Positions 17,382 to 26,941 of a stretch of 59,375 nucleotides of DNA are shown piece after piece. Position 1 is the first letter of the stretch. Each line of letters begins with the position of its first letter. The notes under the pieces are model-generated. The model saw only the letters and a program-made list of their open reading frames with translations, was not told the DNA's origin and ran no database searches. Both the position numbers and the translations under genes were made by a program. Where the stretch lies: NCBI GenBank assembly GCA_046541515.1, contig JBKHDD010000012.1, positions 1-59,375 on the forward strand, written 5' to 3'. The stretch is from CAYFVR01 sp046541515. Its GTDB lineage: Bacteria; Desulfobacterota; Desulfobacteria; Desulfobacterales; Desulfococcaceae.

Positions 17382-18521
17382 ATGTCTGGAAAGGAAATCT
17401 GGAAAGCGCCATTCAAAATTTTCGGGATGACGTTTTTCGCGCTGATCAGTTTCGTGGTTCTGCTGTTTTTGTTCTCCCTGTTTTTCGTGGGGGCCGGGGC
17501 CGGGCTGGGCGCAATGGTCGGCAAGCAAAGCCTTTCCGCCATCCCGAGCGCCGACCGGTTGTCCGTCAAACATTTTTCCGGCGATCCCTCCTCGAAGAAT
17601 CTGTTGCTCCGCGTCCCGGTGTCCGGGATCATTCTCGGCAGTCCAACCCATGGGATGAGCGACGTCATGGCCATTCGAGGCATTACCTACGGCTACCGGA
17701 TCAAGGATATCCTGGCCGAGGCCGCCGAGGACGACCAGATCAAAGGCGTTCTGCTTCACCTCCAGACGCCGGGCGGCACCATTTACGGCGCCCGCGCGAT
17801 TTTCGAGGCGGTGGAAAGCTTCCAGGAAACCACGGGCCGGCCCGTGTTCGCCTTTGTGGAAGGGATTTCGGCCTCCGGAGGCGTCATCGCCATGGCCGGC
17901 GCGGACCGGATTTTCGCCGATTTCGGCAGCCGGGTGGGCAGCATCGGCGTTCTGGGCGGCATGCTGACCTATTTCGACGATCCCGTTGCCACCAACGGGG
18001 GATTGCTGGGCCAGGGCATTGAAACCCGGGGCGGCATCGAACACACGATCATCAGCGCCGGACGGGGAAAGGATCTGGGCAACCCGTTTCGACGGCCGAC
18101 CGAGGACGAAATTTCCGTTCTCCAGGAAGGCGCGAATCAGGAATATGAACGGTTCGTGCGCCTGGTGGCCGAAAACCGGCCCATCACCGAATCGGTCATC
18201 CGGGAGACGTTGGGCGCCTTAATTTTCGGAAACGATTCGGCGGAATCCTACGGACTCATCGACGGCACCCGAAATCGGGAGGAGGCCGTGTCGGAACTGG
18301 CCGCGGCGGCGGGGGTGGCGGAGGATTACCAACTGGTGACCCCGCGAACCGAAGCCGGACCTTTTTGGCGGCAGCTCCTGTCCGGCTGGTCGAACCGGGA
18401 TGCCGCCGACTTGGCGCGTCAGGACCTCTGCCGCGCCGTCGCCCGGCTTCCGCTGGCCTACGCGGGGGACGTGGTCGCGCTTTGCGAGGCTTGCCGCAAA
18501 GAAGGGTCTGAGCTTCCATAA
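17382..18521 (+). CDS. sppA: Signal peptide peptidase SppA-type serine protease (S49)
   Basis: 379 residues from ATG 17382, preceded by a strong AAAGGAGG. A single N-terminal membrane helix (about 15-45) anchors the catalytic domain outside the membrane. Two halves of the S49 core are visible: LLRVPVSGII, GVLLHLQTPGGT, then the nucleophile in ISASGG (S165) and the general-base lysine K230 in AGRGKDLGNPF, arranged as in the short SppA enzymes of Bacillus and archaea. About 60 extra residues follow the usual end. It should degrade cleaved signal peptides or membrane fragments. The neighbouring divergent gene encodes an exported PEP-CTERM protein; a functional link is only a guess. Confidence 0.9.
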   Translation: MSGKEIWKAPFKIFGMTFFALISFVVLLFLFSLFFVGAGAGLGAMVGKQSLSAIPSADRLSVKHFSGDPSSKNLLLRVPVSGIILGSPTHGMSDVMAIRGITYGYRIKDILAEAAEDDQIKGVLLHLQTPGGTIYGARAIFEAVESFQETTGRPVFAFVEGISASGGVIAMAGADRIFADFGSRVGSIGVLGGMLTYFDDPVATNGGLLGQGIETRGGIEHTIISAGRGKDLGNPFRRPTEDEISVLQEGANQEYERFVRLVAENRPITESVIRETLGALIFGNDSAESYGLIDGTRNREEAVSELAAAAGVAEDYQLVTPRTEAGPFWRQLLSGWSNRDAADLARQDLCRAVARLPLAYAGDVVALCEACRKEGSELP

Positions 18522-18570
18522 TTCGGAATTAAGGCGATTTGCCAATCAATGTCGGTTGCCGACGTTTTGG

Positions 18571-18650
18571 CTTCGGAGCGACGAGCCGTTCTCGCCGACC
18601 GGCCGGGAACCCCGCTTTGAATCGACGAGCACAACTCGTCGCTCCCAGGG
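18571..18650. repeat. Intergenic inverted-repeat element
   Basis: Ten-base arms GAGCGACGAG (18576-18585) and CTCGTCGCTC (18635-18644) enclose a GC-rich core, and the right side also folds into a seven-bp hairpin with a five-base loop (18623-18641). No T-tract follows, so it is not a standard terminator. It looks like a dispersed REP-type palindrome between sppA and the EndoQ-helicase gene; I cannot see other copies in this window. Confidence 0.5.
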
Positions 18651-18757
18651 CCGGAATGAGCTTTTTCGGGAATTGCCCAAAGATAGTTTTTCTGGTTTTT
18701 CCGACCCCGGCGCTCGAATGAAAACGGCCCGCGTTGAACCCCAAGGGACCCGATTTC

Positions 18758-21700
18758 ATGGATTTTCTGGCTGACCTTCACGTTCACTCGCGGTTTTCCC
18801 GCGCCACATCCAAAGCCTTGGATTTGCCGGCCTTGTACGCGGCCGCCCGGTGGAAAGGCATTTCCGCGGTCGCCACCGGGGACTGCCTCCATCCCGCCTG
18901 GCTGGACGCCATTGAAGCGGAATTGGAACCCGCCGAACCGGGGCTCTTTCGACTGCGCCGGGACCGGGTGGCGGCCCTGACCGACTCGCTTCCCCCCGCC
19001 GGCCCCGGCGAGGTTCGCTTTATCCTGGAAACCGAAATCAGCAACATTTACAAACGGGACGGCGCCACCCGAAAAAACCACAATCTGGTCTATTTGCCGG
19101 ACATCGCGTCGGCTCGTAGATTGTACGCTCGGCTGGACGCCATCGGAAATCTGGATTCCGACGGCCGGCCCATCCTGGGCCTGGACGCCCGGGACCTGCT
19201 GGAAATCACCCTGGAGACCTGTCCGGACGCCTTCCTGGTGCCCGCCCACGCCTGGACGCCCTGGTTTTCCTTGTTCGGCGCCCAGTCCGGATTTGACCGG
19301 CTGGCCGACTGTTTTCGGGATTTGTCCGCCGAAATTTTCGCCGTGGAAACGGGCCTTTCCTCCGACCCGCCCATGAACTGGCGGGTTTCGGAGCTGGACG
19401 ACCGGACTTTGATCTCCAATTCCGACGCCCATTCCACCGCCACCCTGGGCCGCAACGCCAACCGGTTTAACGCCGAATTCTCCTTTTTCGGCATTCGCGA
19501 CGCCCTGCGAAGCCGCGATCCCGCCCGTTGCCTTGGGACCATCGATCTTCACCCCGAGGAAGGCAAATACCACATGGACGGCCATCGGGCCTGCGGGGTC
19601 TGGATGCGCCCGGAGGAGACCCTCCGCCGGGAAGGCCGTTGCCCCGCCTGCGAAAAGCCGGTCACGGTGGGCGTACTTCACCGGGTGAATCTCCTGGCGG
19701 ATCGGCCGGATGGCCATCGTCCCCCAGGCGCCCTTCCCTTTCGCCATATCATCCCCCTGCCGGAAATCCTTTCCGAACAGTTGAACGTCGGGCCTCGCAC
19801 CAAATCGGTGGATCGGCGGTATCGGGGAATCATTGAAAAATTGGGTCCGGAGCTGCCGTTGCTGCTGGAAGTTCCGATCGCCGACGTTGAGGCGGCCGAG
19901 GGGCCGGAACTGGCCGAAGCGATTCGCCGCATGAGAGACGGAGACGTCCGGATCACCCCCGGTTTCGACGGCCAATACGGCCAGGTGCGACTCTTCGACC
20001 CGGGGGAGCGGACCGGACTTTTCGGGCAGCAGGGTCTGTTTCCCGGGATGGCTTCTCCCCCGGCGAACGGAACCGATTCCGGTCCGGCCCATGCTCGCGG
20101 CGATGGAGGGAAGGAGGGAACTCCCGATCCTTCCACCGCTTCTCCCAAGTCGAGTTTCCCCCAAGGGTCTTCATCCGTCGGAGGAAACGGGGGGAATGGT
20201 CGTTTTTCCGGCTCTTCATTCAAGCGTGAGCGCGCCGCCGAAACCGAAGGGGACTCCCCCGTTCCGGAACGATCCCCATTCAAAACCGCTTCCGACGTCT
20301 CCTTCTCCGGAAAAAACGACGTTCTTCTGGACGACCTCAACGAGTCCCAACGGGCGGCCGTCACCCACGGCGAGGGGCCGCTGATCATCGTGGCGGGGCC
20401 CGGAACGGGAAAGACCCGCACCCTCACCCGTCGCGCGGCCTGGTTGATCCGGGAGGGGGGCGTGGAACCTGAATCGATATGGGCGATCACCTTCACCCAG
20501 CGGGCGGCCCGGGAAATGCGGGACCGGCTGGCCGTTCTTTGTCCCTCTGAAACCGGGCGACTTCCCCGGGTGGCGACCTTTCACGCCTTCGCCCTGGAAT
20601 TTCTCCAGGCGGAAGAAGTCTTTCCCGGCGTTCTGCTGGAACCATCGGTTCAGGATCAGCTTCTACGGGAGGCCCGAAAATCGGCCGGGGTCGCCCAACC
20701 TTCCCCCGCGCGGCTGGCGTCGGCCATTGGCCGGGCCAAGGCGCAGCTGCTCCGCCCCGGGGACGACCTTTCGGCGTTGGCGCCGCCGGAGGAAATTCCC
20801 GCGCTCCAAGCGGTCTACGAATCCTACCAGGCCCGTCTTTCCGCGGAAGGCGCGTTGGATTTCGACGATTTGATTCTGGAGACGGTGGACCGACTGGCGG
20901 AGTCCCGGGAAGTTCGAACCCGCTGGCGGGAACGGATTCGGCATCTGCTGGTGGACGAATACCAGGATCTCAACGAAGCCCAGTACCGGCTCGCGCGCCT
21001 TCTTTCGCCCGAGGGAAAAGGGCTGTTCGTGATCGGCGACCCGGATCAGGCCATTTACGGTTTTCGGGGCGCGGATCACCGATTCTTTGGCCGGTTCACC
21101 GAGGACTATCCCGCAGCCCGTCGCGTGCGGTTGGAACGAAACTACCGATCCACCGAGACGATCCTTTCGGCCTCCCGCCAGTTCTTGCGGGACCCGTTTC
21201 CGGACGCGGCCCCGGTGCGATCGGGAATCCATGGTCCCCGACGGCTCACGGTGATGGATCGGGCCACGGAGCGGTCCGAGGCGGTGGCCATCGGCCAAGC
21301 CATCGAGCGAATGACCGGCGGGACCGGCTTTCAGACCCGAGATTTTGGAAAGGGCGGCGAGGACGGAGATTTTTCCTTTGGGGACATTGCGGTGCTTTAC
21401 CGGAGCCACGCCGTGGGGCGGATCATCCGGGAGGCGCTGGAGGGCGCGGGCATTCCCTGTCAAACCGCAGACCGGGCCTCTGGGCTCGGCCACCCGGTCC
21501 TCGCGCCGGCTTTGGCGGCTCTGCGGCTGTCGTGCGGCGCGGGCGTATTTCCGGACCTGGTTGCCGCGGGGCATCTTTTGGTTTCCAATCCGTCCGTTTC
21601 CGCGCCAAGCCCCGGGACTGTCGGAACCATCCTCCAGGCCGCCGCAAATGCAAGGGATCGGAACCTTCGCGTGGAGGACGCCCTGGCCGCGGCTCCGCGA

Positions 21701-22318
21701 GAACCGGCGGATTCCCCTCTGGCGGCCTTGACGCCGCTGGCGATCGGCCTGGAAACCCTCCGCGCGGAAGTTTCGGAGCGGGACGCTCGGGGCGCCCTGG
21801 ATGCGCTGCTGGCCCGGTCGCCGGTTTCAAAGGATGTGGAATCCGAGGCGGCGCTGGCGTTGGCGCGAAGGACGGCCGAAGCCTTTGGGACCGATCGCGT
21901 CGGATTTCTTCGCGCCGCCGCGCTCCACGCCGATCCCGACGGCCTGGATTTCGGGGCGGAGCGGGTCGGCCTGCTGACCCTCCATGGGGCCAAGGGATTG
22001 GAATTCCCGGTGGTGTTTATCGCCGGCTGCGAGGACGGACTGATCCCGTTTCGGCGGCCCGGCGGCCCCCCGGCCGACTTGGCCGAGGAGCGTCGGCTGA
22101 TGTACGTGGGCGCAACCCGGGCCCGGGAAATCCTGGTGCTGAGCTACGCCCGACGGCGAACCCGGTACGGCCGCACCGCGGAAACCGTCCCCTCTCCGTT
22201 TCTGCGGGACCTGGAAGCCGGGCTCCTCCATTTTTCGCCCGCCCCTCCGCCCCCGTCGTCCCGTCCCTCGGGACGGGAGCAGCTTGGCCTTTTTGGGGAA
22301 GGGGGAGAATCGGCATGA
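18758..22318 (+). CDS. EndoQ-like PHP nuclease fused to UvrD-type helicase
   Basis: 1186 residues from ATG 18758 (AAGGGA upstream). Residues 1-410 are a PHP phosphoesterase of the endonuclease Q kind: DLHVHSRFS (metal His 8 and 10), GDCLHP (42-46), ETEI (91-94), PAHAW (H164), NSDAHS (D223, H225), and a zinc ribbon with C279, C295 and C298. EndoQ enzymes nick DNA 5' of deaminated bases or AP sites. Residues about 415-525 are a Ser/Gly/Pro-rich linker. The rest is superfamily 1 helicase: Walker A GPGTGKT (547-553), TFTQRAAREM, LLVDEYQDLNEAQ (D733, E734), GDPDQAIYGFRGAD, LTLHGAKGLEFPVVF and YVGATRARE. All helicase motifs look intact. Probably a lesion-nicking and unwinding machine for repair of deaminated DNA. 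Its stop overlaps the next start (ATGA). Confidence 0.92.
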   Translation: MDFLADLHVHSRFSRATSKALDLPALYAAARWKGISAVATGDCLHPAWLDAIEAELEPAEPGLFRLRRDRVAALTDSLPPAGPGEVRFILETEISNIYKRDGATRKNHNLVYLPDIASARRLYARLDAIGNLDSDGRPILGLDARDLLEITLETCPDAFLVPAHAWTPWFSLFGAQSGFDRLADCFRDLSAEIFAVETGLSSDPPMNWRVSELDDRTLISNSDAHSTATLGRNANRFNAEFSFFGIRDALRSRDPARCLGTIDLHPEEGKYHMDGHRACGVWMRPEETLRREGRCPACEKPVTVGVLHRVNLLADRPDGHRPPGALPFRHIIPLPEILSEQLNVGPRTKSVDRRYRGIIEKLGPELPLLLEVPIADVEAAEGPELAEAIRRMRDGDVRITPGFDGQYGQVRLFDPGERTGLFGQQGLFPGMASPPANGTDSGPAHARGDGGKEGTPDPSTASPKSSFPQGSSSVGGNGGNGRFSGSSFKRERAAETEGDSPVPERSPFKTASDVSFSGKNDVLLDDLNESQRAAVTHGEGPLIIVAGPGTGKTRTLTRRAAWLIREGGVEPESIWAITFTQRAAREMRDRLAVLCPSETGRLPRVATFHAFALEFLQAEEVFPGVLLEPSVQDQLLREARKSAGVAQPSPARLASAIGRAKAQLLRPGDDLSALAPPEEIPALQAVYESYQARLSAEGALDFDDLILETVDRLAESREVRTRWRERIRHLLVDEYQDLNEAQYRLARLLSPEGKGLFVIGDPDQAIYGFRGADHRFFGRFTEDYPAARRVRLERNYRSTETILSASRQFLRDPFPDAAPVRSGIHGPRRLTVMDRATERSEAVAIGQAIERMTGGTGFQTRDFGKGGEDGDFSFGDIAVLYRSHAVGRIIREALEGAGIPCQTADRASGLGHPVLAPALAALRLSCGAGVFPDLVAAGHLLVSNPSVSAPSPGTVGTILQAAANARDRNLRVEDALAAAPREPADSPLAALTPLAIGLETLRAEVSERDARGALDALLARSPVSKDVESEAALALARRTAEAFGTDRVGFLRAAALHADPDGLDFGAERVGLLTLHGAKGLEFPVVFIAGCEDGLIPFRRPGGPPADLAEERRLMYVGATRAREILVLSYARRRTRYGRTAETVPSPFLRDLEAGLLHFSPAPPPPSSRPSGREQLGLFGEGGESA

Positions 22319-25300
22319 AACCGATTCGGGAAGGGGCCATCGGACCGCTGGCTTTTCTGGCCACCGGAGGCCTAATCGCAATCCTCCTTGTCTCGCTCTC
22401 CTCCTTTTTTATTTCCCGGCAATATCGGGAATTGGCGGGTCGGGTCCAGCAGGCCGAAGCCGAATTTATGGCGGCGCGGCGGCAAAGTTTGGAAAACGAG
22501 ATGACGCGCGCCCGAAGCCATATCCGCAAGGCGCGGGACCGGATGGACCAACGGTTGCGTCTGGAATTGAGTGGCCAGGTTCGCAAGGCAAAGGCGGTGG
22601 CGCGTTCTCTTTGGGAAGCCGGCCGGGGAACGCTGTCCGACGCCCAGATTCAGGTGCTCATCCGGGAATCCCTTCGGGACGTCCGCTTTAACAACGGCCG
22701 GGGCTACATTTTCATTGATCACATCGACGGCGCCTGCGTCCTGCTGCCCATTTTGCCTTGGCTGGAAGGGGCCGATCTTTGGGACAATCAAGATGACACC
22801 GGCCATTTCATTCTGCGGGAATTCGTTCAAATTGTCCTGGAGCGGGGGGAGGGGTTTTCCAGCTATCGATGGTACGGCCCCGGGGATTCCGATGTGATGC
22901 GGGAGAAACTGAGCTTCGTCGGCCTGTTCGAACCGCTGGATTGGATCATCGGCGCGGGCGAATACCTGGAAGACGCCGAGGCCCGGCTTCAGCGAAGGGT
23001 GTTGGAATTTCTGGGGGAAATCCGGCCGGAAGAGGCCGGCGTCTTTTTTGTCGTCCGGGGCGACGGCGCCGTTCTGGCGACCCCAGAGACGCCTGGATAT
23101 GTCCGCGGGGGGAATCGATCCCCGGATTCCGACCCGATCCCGGAATCGATCCGGACCATTCTGTCCGCCGGCGCGGAGGGCGGCGGGTTCCGGCGACTAC
23201 GCGAGGCCCGGGGCGCGGAAGACGGGTCCGAAACCCATTTGGCATTGATTCAACCCTTGCCGGATTGGGATTGGACCCTGGTGGCCAGCCTGCCGCTAAA
23301 ACCGCCGGAGCGGGGTTTCGCCGAAGCCCGCTCGGCCCTTGCGGCGAAAGTTTGGCGTCAAATCGGCGTGGCCGCCCTGTTTTTGCTGCTGGGCCTGGGC
23401 GGGGCCTTGGCGCTGGCCGTTTTCCTGCACCGGGCCATTCGGCTACGGGTGGCCGACTACCGCGAACGGCTTGTGGAACGGGAGCGGGAACTGGAACGCG
23501 CCAGCGCCGCCGGCGCCCTGCGCCAAGGCGAGCTGCGGAAAGTGATCGATCTCGTGCCCCACCAGCTTTACGCCCGGGACGGGGAGGGCCGATTTCGCAT
23601 GGCCAACCGGGCCACGGCCCGTTTTTACGACACGGAACCCGACCAGTTGCTGGGCCGGTTCCTGGTGGAGGTTCATCCCGATCCGGTGGAGGCGGAACTG
23701 TTGCTGACCAAGGAACGCCGGGTGCTGGAAAGCGGGGAATGCCGGGAGTTTCCACCGGAACGCGGCTGGCGGCCCGGCGGGGAGCCCGGCATGTTTCAGG
23801 CCTGGTGCGTTCCGTTCCCCGATCCGGAAACCGGAGCGCCCGGCCTGCTGGGCATTCGGATGGACGTGACCGAGCAGTGGCGCTACGAGCGGGAACGGCT
23901 CCGGCTGCGCACCGCCATCCAACAGGCCTCGGAAACGGTGCTGATCACCGACGCCGGCGGACGGATTGAATACGTGAATCCGGCCTTTGAAAGGGTCAGC
24001 GGCTATTCCCTGCACGAGGTGGCGGGAAAAACGCCGGCCTTTTTGCAAAGCGGAAAACATTCGGACGGGTTTTACCGGGAACTGTGGGAGACGCTGGCCG
24101 CCGACCGGTCGTGGCGGGGCCGGATCATCAACCGCCGAAAGGACGGGGGCCTCTTTCATGTGGACGCCACCATTTCGCCGGTGATGGACAAACATGGCCG
24201 CCGAATTCACTTCGTCTCCATCCAGCGGGACGTGACCCACGAAGTGGAACTGGAGATGGAACTCCGCCAGGCCCAAAAGATGGAAGCCATCGGCACCCTG
24301 GCCGGCGGGATCGCCCACGACTTCAACAACATTCTGTTTCCGATTTTGGGCTACACGGAGATGACCCTGGAGGAGCTGCCCGAAGGCGGGACGGCCTGGG
24401 AGAACCTGCGGGAAATCCACCGGGCCGTGAACCGGGCCCGGGACCTGATCGGGCAGATTCTCACCTTCAGTCGCATGGACGCCCAGGAACGGCGCCCCCT
24501 GCGGCTGGCGCCCATCATCAAGGAATCCATGAAGCTGCTGCGGGCCTCCATCCCCACCACCATCGCCATCGAAACCGACCTGGACGTGGCGGCGGGGCCG
24601 GTGCTGGCCGATCCGACACGGGTGCAGCAAATTTTGATCAACCTGTGCACCAACGCCTATCACGCCATGCGGGAACGGGGCGGGCGCATGGTCGTCCGGC
24701 TGCGGGAAGCCGATTCGGCCGTGGGGCCCAAACGGCCGCCCACCCTTCCGCCGGGACGATGGGTCTGCGTTTCCGTCAGCGACACCGGGGTGGGCATGAC
24801 GCCGGAGGTGGCCGAAAAAATTTTCGAGCCCTATTTTACCACCCGGGAACGGGGCGAAGGGACCGGCATGGGGCTGGCCATGGTCCACGGCATCGTCAAG
24901 GACCTGGCCGGGGAAATCACCGTGGAAAGCCGGATGGGAGAAGGCTCGGAATTCCGGATCTGGCTGCCCCTGGCCGATTCCCTTGCCGGACCCGAGACGG
25001 AAATGCCCCCGGAACCGGCCTCCGGCGGCACGGAGCACATTCTGGTGGTGGACGACGAAATCGCCATTTCGGAAATGATGCGGCTGATCCTGACCCGCCT
25101 GGGCTACGCGGTGACGGCCCACACCCACCCCGACGACGCCTGGGCCAGCTTCCGCGAGCGGCCGGACGACTACGACCTGTTGATCAGCGACATGACCATG
25201 CCGGGGCGCACCGGGCTGGAACTGGCCCGGGGGATTCAGACTCTCCGACCCGGCTTTCCCGTGGTTCTCTGCACCGGATACAGCGAGAAGCTTGCCGGAG

Positions 25301-25443
25301 AGACCGATAACGGGATCACGGAGGTCATTCGCAAACCGGTGGCCAAAAACGATTTGGCCGCCGCGGTTCGACGCGCCCTTTCCGGAGGGCCGGCGGCGGC
25401 CGCCCCGGAATCGACTCCCGGTTCGGATCGTCCTTCCAACTGA
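22315..25443 (+). CDS. Membrane hybrid histidine kinase (Cache-PAS-PAS-HisKA-HATPase-REC)
   Basis: 1042 residues from ATG 22315, which overlaps the helicase stop by four bases. Two membrane helices (about 12-34 and 347-372) enclose a ~310-residue periplasmic sensor with Cache-like strands (FNNGRGYIFIDHIDGACVLL, LDWIIGAGEYLED). Two PAS domains follow (about 405-520 and 530-645). The kinase core has H668 in LAGGIAHDFNNIL, then NLCTNAYHAM, DTGVGMTPEVAEKIFEPYF and GTGMGLAMVHGI. The C-terminal receiver has DDE at its start and phospho-acceptor D959 in LLISDMTMPG, with CTGYSEK further on. No output domain. It closely resembles the kinase at 41392-43380 in the catalytic core. Confidence 0.93.
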   Translation: MKPIREGAIGPLAFLATGGLIAILLVSLSSFFISRQYRELAGRVQQAEAEFMAARRQSLENEMTRARSHIRKARDRMDQRLRLELSGQVRKAKAVARSLWEAGRGTLSDAQIQVLIRESLRDVRFNNGRGYIFIDHIDGACVLLPILPWLEGADLWDNQDDTGHFILREFVQIVLERGEGFSSYRWYGPGDSDVMREKLSFVGLFEPLDWIIGAGEYLEDAEARLQRRVLEFLGEIRPEEAGVFFVVRGDGAVLATPETPGYVRGGNRSPDSDPIPESIRTILSAGAEGGGFRRLREARGAEDGSETHLALIQPLPDWDWTLVASLPLKPPERGFAEARSALAAKVWRQIGVAALFLLLGLGGALALAVFLHRAIRLRVADYRERLVERERELERASAAGALRQGELRKVIDLVPHQLYARDGEGRFRMANRATARFYDTEPDQLLGRFLVEVHPDPVEAELLLTKERRVLESGECREFPPERGWRPGGEPGMFQAWCVPFPDPETGAPGLLGIRMDVTEQWRYERERLRLRTAIQQASETVLITDAGGRIEYVNPAFERVSGYSLHEVAGKTPAFLQSGKHSDGFYRELWETLAADRSWRGRIINRRKDGGLFHVDATISPVMDKHGRRIHFVSIQRDVTHEVELEMELRQAQKMEAIGTLAGGIAHDFNNILFPILGYTEMTLEELPEGGTAWENLREIHRAVNRARDLIGQILTFSRMDAQERRPLRLAPIIKESMKLLRASIPTTIAIETDLDVAAGPVLADPTRVQQILINLCTNAYHAMRERGGRMVVRLREADSAVGPKRPPTLPPGRWVCVSVSDTGVGMTPEVAEKIFEPYFTTRERGEGTGMGLAMVHGIVKDLAGEITVESRMGEGSEFRIWLPLADSLAGPETEMPPEPASGGTEHILVVDDEIAISEMMRLILTRLGYAVTAHTHPDDAWASFRERPDDYDLLISDMTMPGRTGLELARGIQTLRPGFPVVLCTGYSEKLAGETDNGITEVIRKPVAKNDLAAAVRRALSGGPAAAAPESTPGSDRPSN

Positions 25444-25514
25444 TCTTCCTTCGCGCGGCCTTTCCCACTCCCCCTGCTCCCTTTGTCCCCGTTGCCTTCG
25501 CCGCTCTCGATTGG

Positions 25515-25543
25515 TTTACAATTTCCGGCCCGCGGCTTATACT
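25515..25543 (+). promoter_or_regulatory. Sigma70-type promoter of the J-domain gene
   Basis: TTTACA (25515-25520) and TATACT (25538-25543) are 17 bases apart, five of six matches each. The gene's GTG start is 29 bases past the -10, with AAAGGAG between. One of the clearest promoters in the window. Confidence 0.6.
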
Positions 25544-25571
25544 CCACGTAGACCGAAACAAAGGAGTTTGC

Positions 25572-26567
25572 GTGTATCTTGCTCGAAAACGGATTCGGGG
25601 AATCAACCACTACTTTATCCGGGAATCCTATCGCGACGGCGAAAGGATGCGTCACCGAGAGTTGATGGCCCTGGGACCCGATCCGACTCAATTTCTGGAG
25701 TATCCCGGCGGAAACGCCTTTTACGTGGACGAAGCGGTGGAGGAAACCCTTCGGGAAAAGGGAACCCGCCCGGTCGGCGACGAACTGGAAGACCTGTTCT
25801 GGCCCTTCGTGGACCCGGAGGTGCGCCACGCCCAGGAACATTTCCGCCACCGCACCCGTCGTCGCTCCCGCCCGGCCCGTGAGAAATTGCGGGGCGAGGA
25901 TTTTCATCTCTTCGACCGGCGGCGGGTCCATTTTCTCCGATACGGACAAATGGACCAGGGGAACATCGGCCGGGTTTCGCCGCGACTCTATCGGGCGCTG
26001 GCGGATAAATCCCGGGATGAAATTGAGCAGTATTTCATGCGGGAAGAACGGGTGCTCCGTCCCCACGAATTGAAGACCTACCTCTTCGTCGCCTTCGACC
26101 TCCAGCGTCATTTTGGCCAGGCGTTCGCCAAGACCATGCCCCAGGCCCTGGACCAGTCGGAGGTGGACGAGACCTTTCTCGGGGAAGTCTGTCGTCTTCA
26201 CGCCGACGCCGAATTCTGGGGCGGCATGGGCCTTCGGGAGGTCCTTCACCGGTACCTGATCCGTTACGTGGCGCTGTTTTTCGACCACGAATACGGGCGG
26301 AGCGGCTACCTGCAGGACATCCTCAACGACTGGATCAACCAGCATCGCGCCTGGAATCCGCCCCGCTCCCGTTCCAAGGTGGGCGTTTCCGAGGCCAGCG
26401 CCGTCTTCGACGTGCCGGAATCCGAATTGCGAAGCATGTCCCGGGCGGAACTGACCCGGATGTACCGAAAAAAGGCCATGAAGCACCATCCCGACCAAGG
26501 CGGCGATCCGGCGGCATTCATCCGTCTCGCCGAAGCCTATCAAGCGTTGGTGGAGCGGAAGATCTGA
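25572..26567 (+). CDS. J-domain protein with C-terminal DnaJ domain
   Basis: 331 residues from GTG 25572 (CAAAGGAG upstream). The N-terminal ~260 residues have no domain I recognise; they start YLARKRIRGINHYFIRESY, are rich in Arg/His and aromatic residues, and contain repeated amphipathic helices (RLYRALADKSRDEIEQYFMR, HRYLIRYVALFFDHEYG). The last ~65 residues are a J domain: SASAVFDVPESELRSMSRAEL, then the HPD tripeptide in KAMKHHPDQGGDP and FIRLAEAYQALVERK. The HPD loop indicates stimulation of an Hsp70 (DnaK) ATPase. The J domain at the C-terminus rather than the N-terminus suggests a dedicated co-chaperone for a client bound by the unknown part. It has its own promoter, separate from the kinase upstream. 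Confidence 0.8.
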   Translation: MYLARKRIRGINHYFIRESYRDGERMRHRELMALGPDPTQFLEYPGGNAFYVDEAVEETLREKGTRPVGDELEDLFWPFVDPEVRHAQEHFRHRTRRRSRPAREKLRGEDFHLFDRRRVHFLRYGQMDQGNIGRVSPRLYRALADKSRDEIEQYFMREERVLRPHELKTYLFVAFDLQRHFGQAFAKTMPQALDQSEVDETFLGEVCRLHADAEFWGGMGLREVLHRYLIRYVALFFDHEYGRSGYLQDILNDWINQHRAWNPPRSRSKVGVSEASAVFDVPESELRSMSRAELTRMYRKKAMKHHPDQGGDPAAFIRLAEAYQALVERKI

Positions 26568-26720
26568 AATGGCGGGCACGAAACAGCCGTGCCCACCCTG
26601 CTGGCCTCGGGCCACCGGATGCGTCGCAGGGGGGCCAAGGCGAACATTGCCCACCAATGTTCCGCATGAGGTGAAATGCATGAGGCGAAATGATGGGCGC
26701 GAAACAGCCGTGCCCACCCT
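26566..26720. repeat. Two hairpin direct repeats flanking a third hairpin
   Basis: A 34-base unit beginning GAAATG at 26566 and again at 26687 differs at only three positions. Each copy carries an inverted repeat around AAACAG (copy 1 arms GGGCACG 26574-26580 and CGTGCCC 26588-26594; copy 2 at 26695-26715 has one mismatch). Between them, GAACATTG and CAATGTTC form an eight-bp stem. The whole 374-base gap after the J-domain gene holds no credible gene. It looks like remnants of a dispersed palindromic repeat family. Confidence 0.6.
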
Positions 26721-26941
26721 AGGGGCTCCGGTTTCAATGAACCATCGCGGCATCGGTTTGGCGCCTGGAAAAATGGAGAAAAAACGTGACCTTCCCACCA
26801 AGATTCGCCCCGTATGCGGCCGTCCATCCGCCTGGCGGCGGCGATGGCGGGATTGCAGGGATTCCGTCCGGCATTGCGGCGCGCGGCGCCGAGGTCGCCG
26901 AAACCGAACGGTCGGCGGAGATCCGGGGACGGCGGCCTTGG

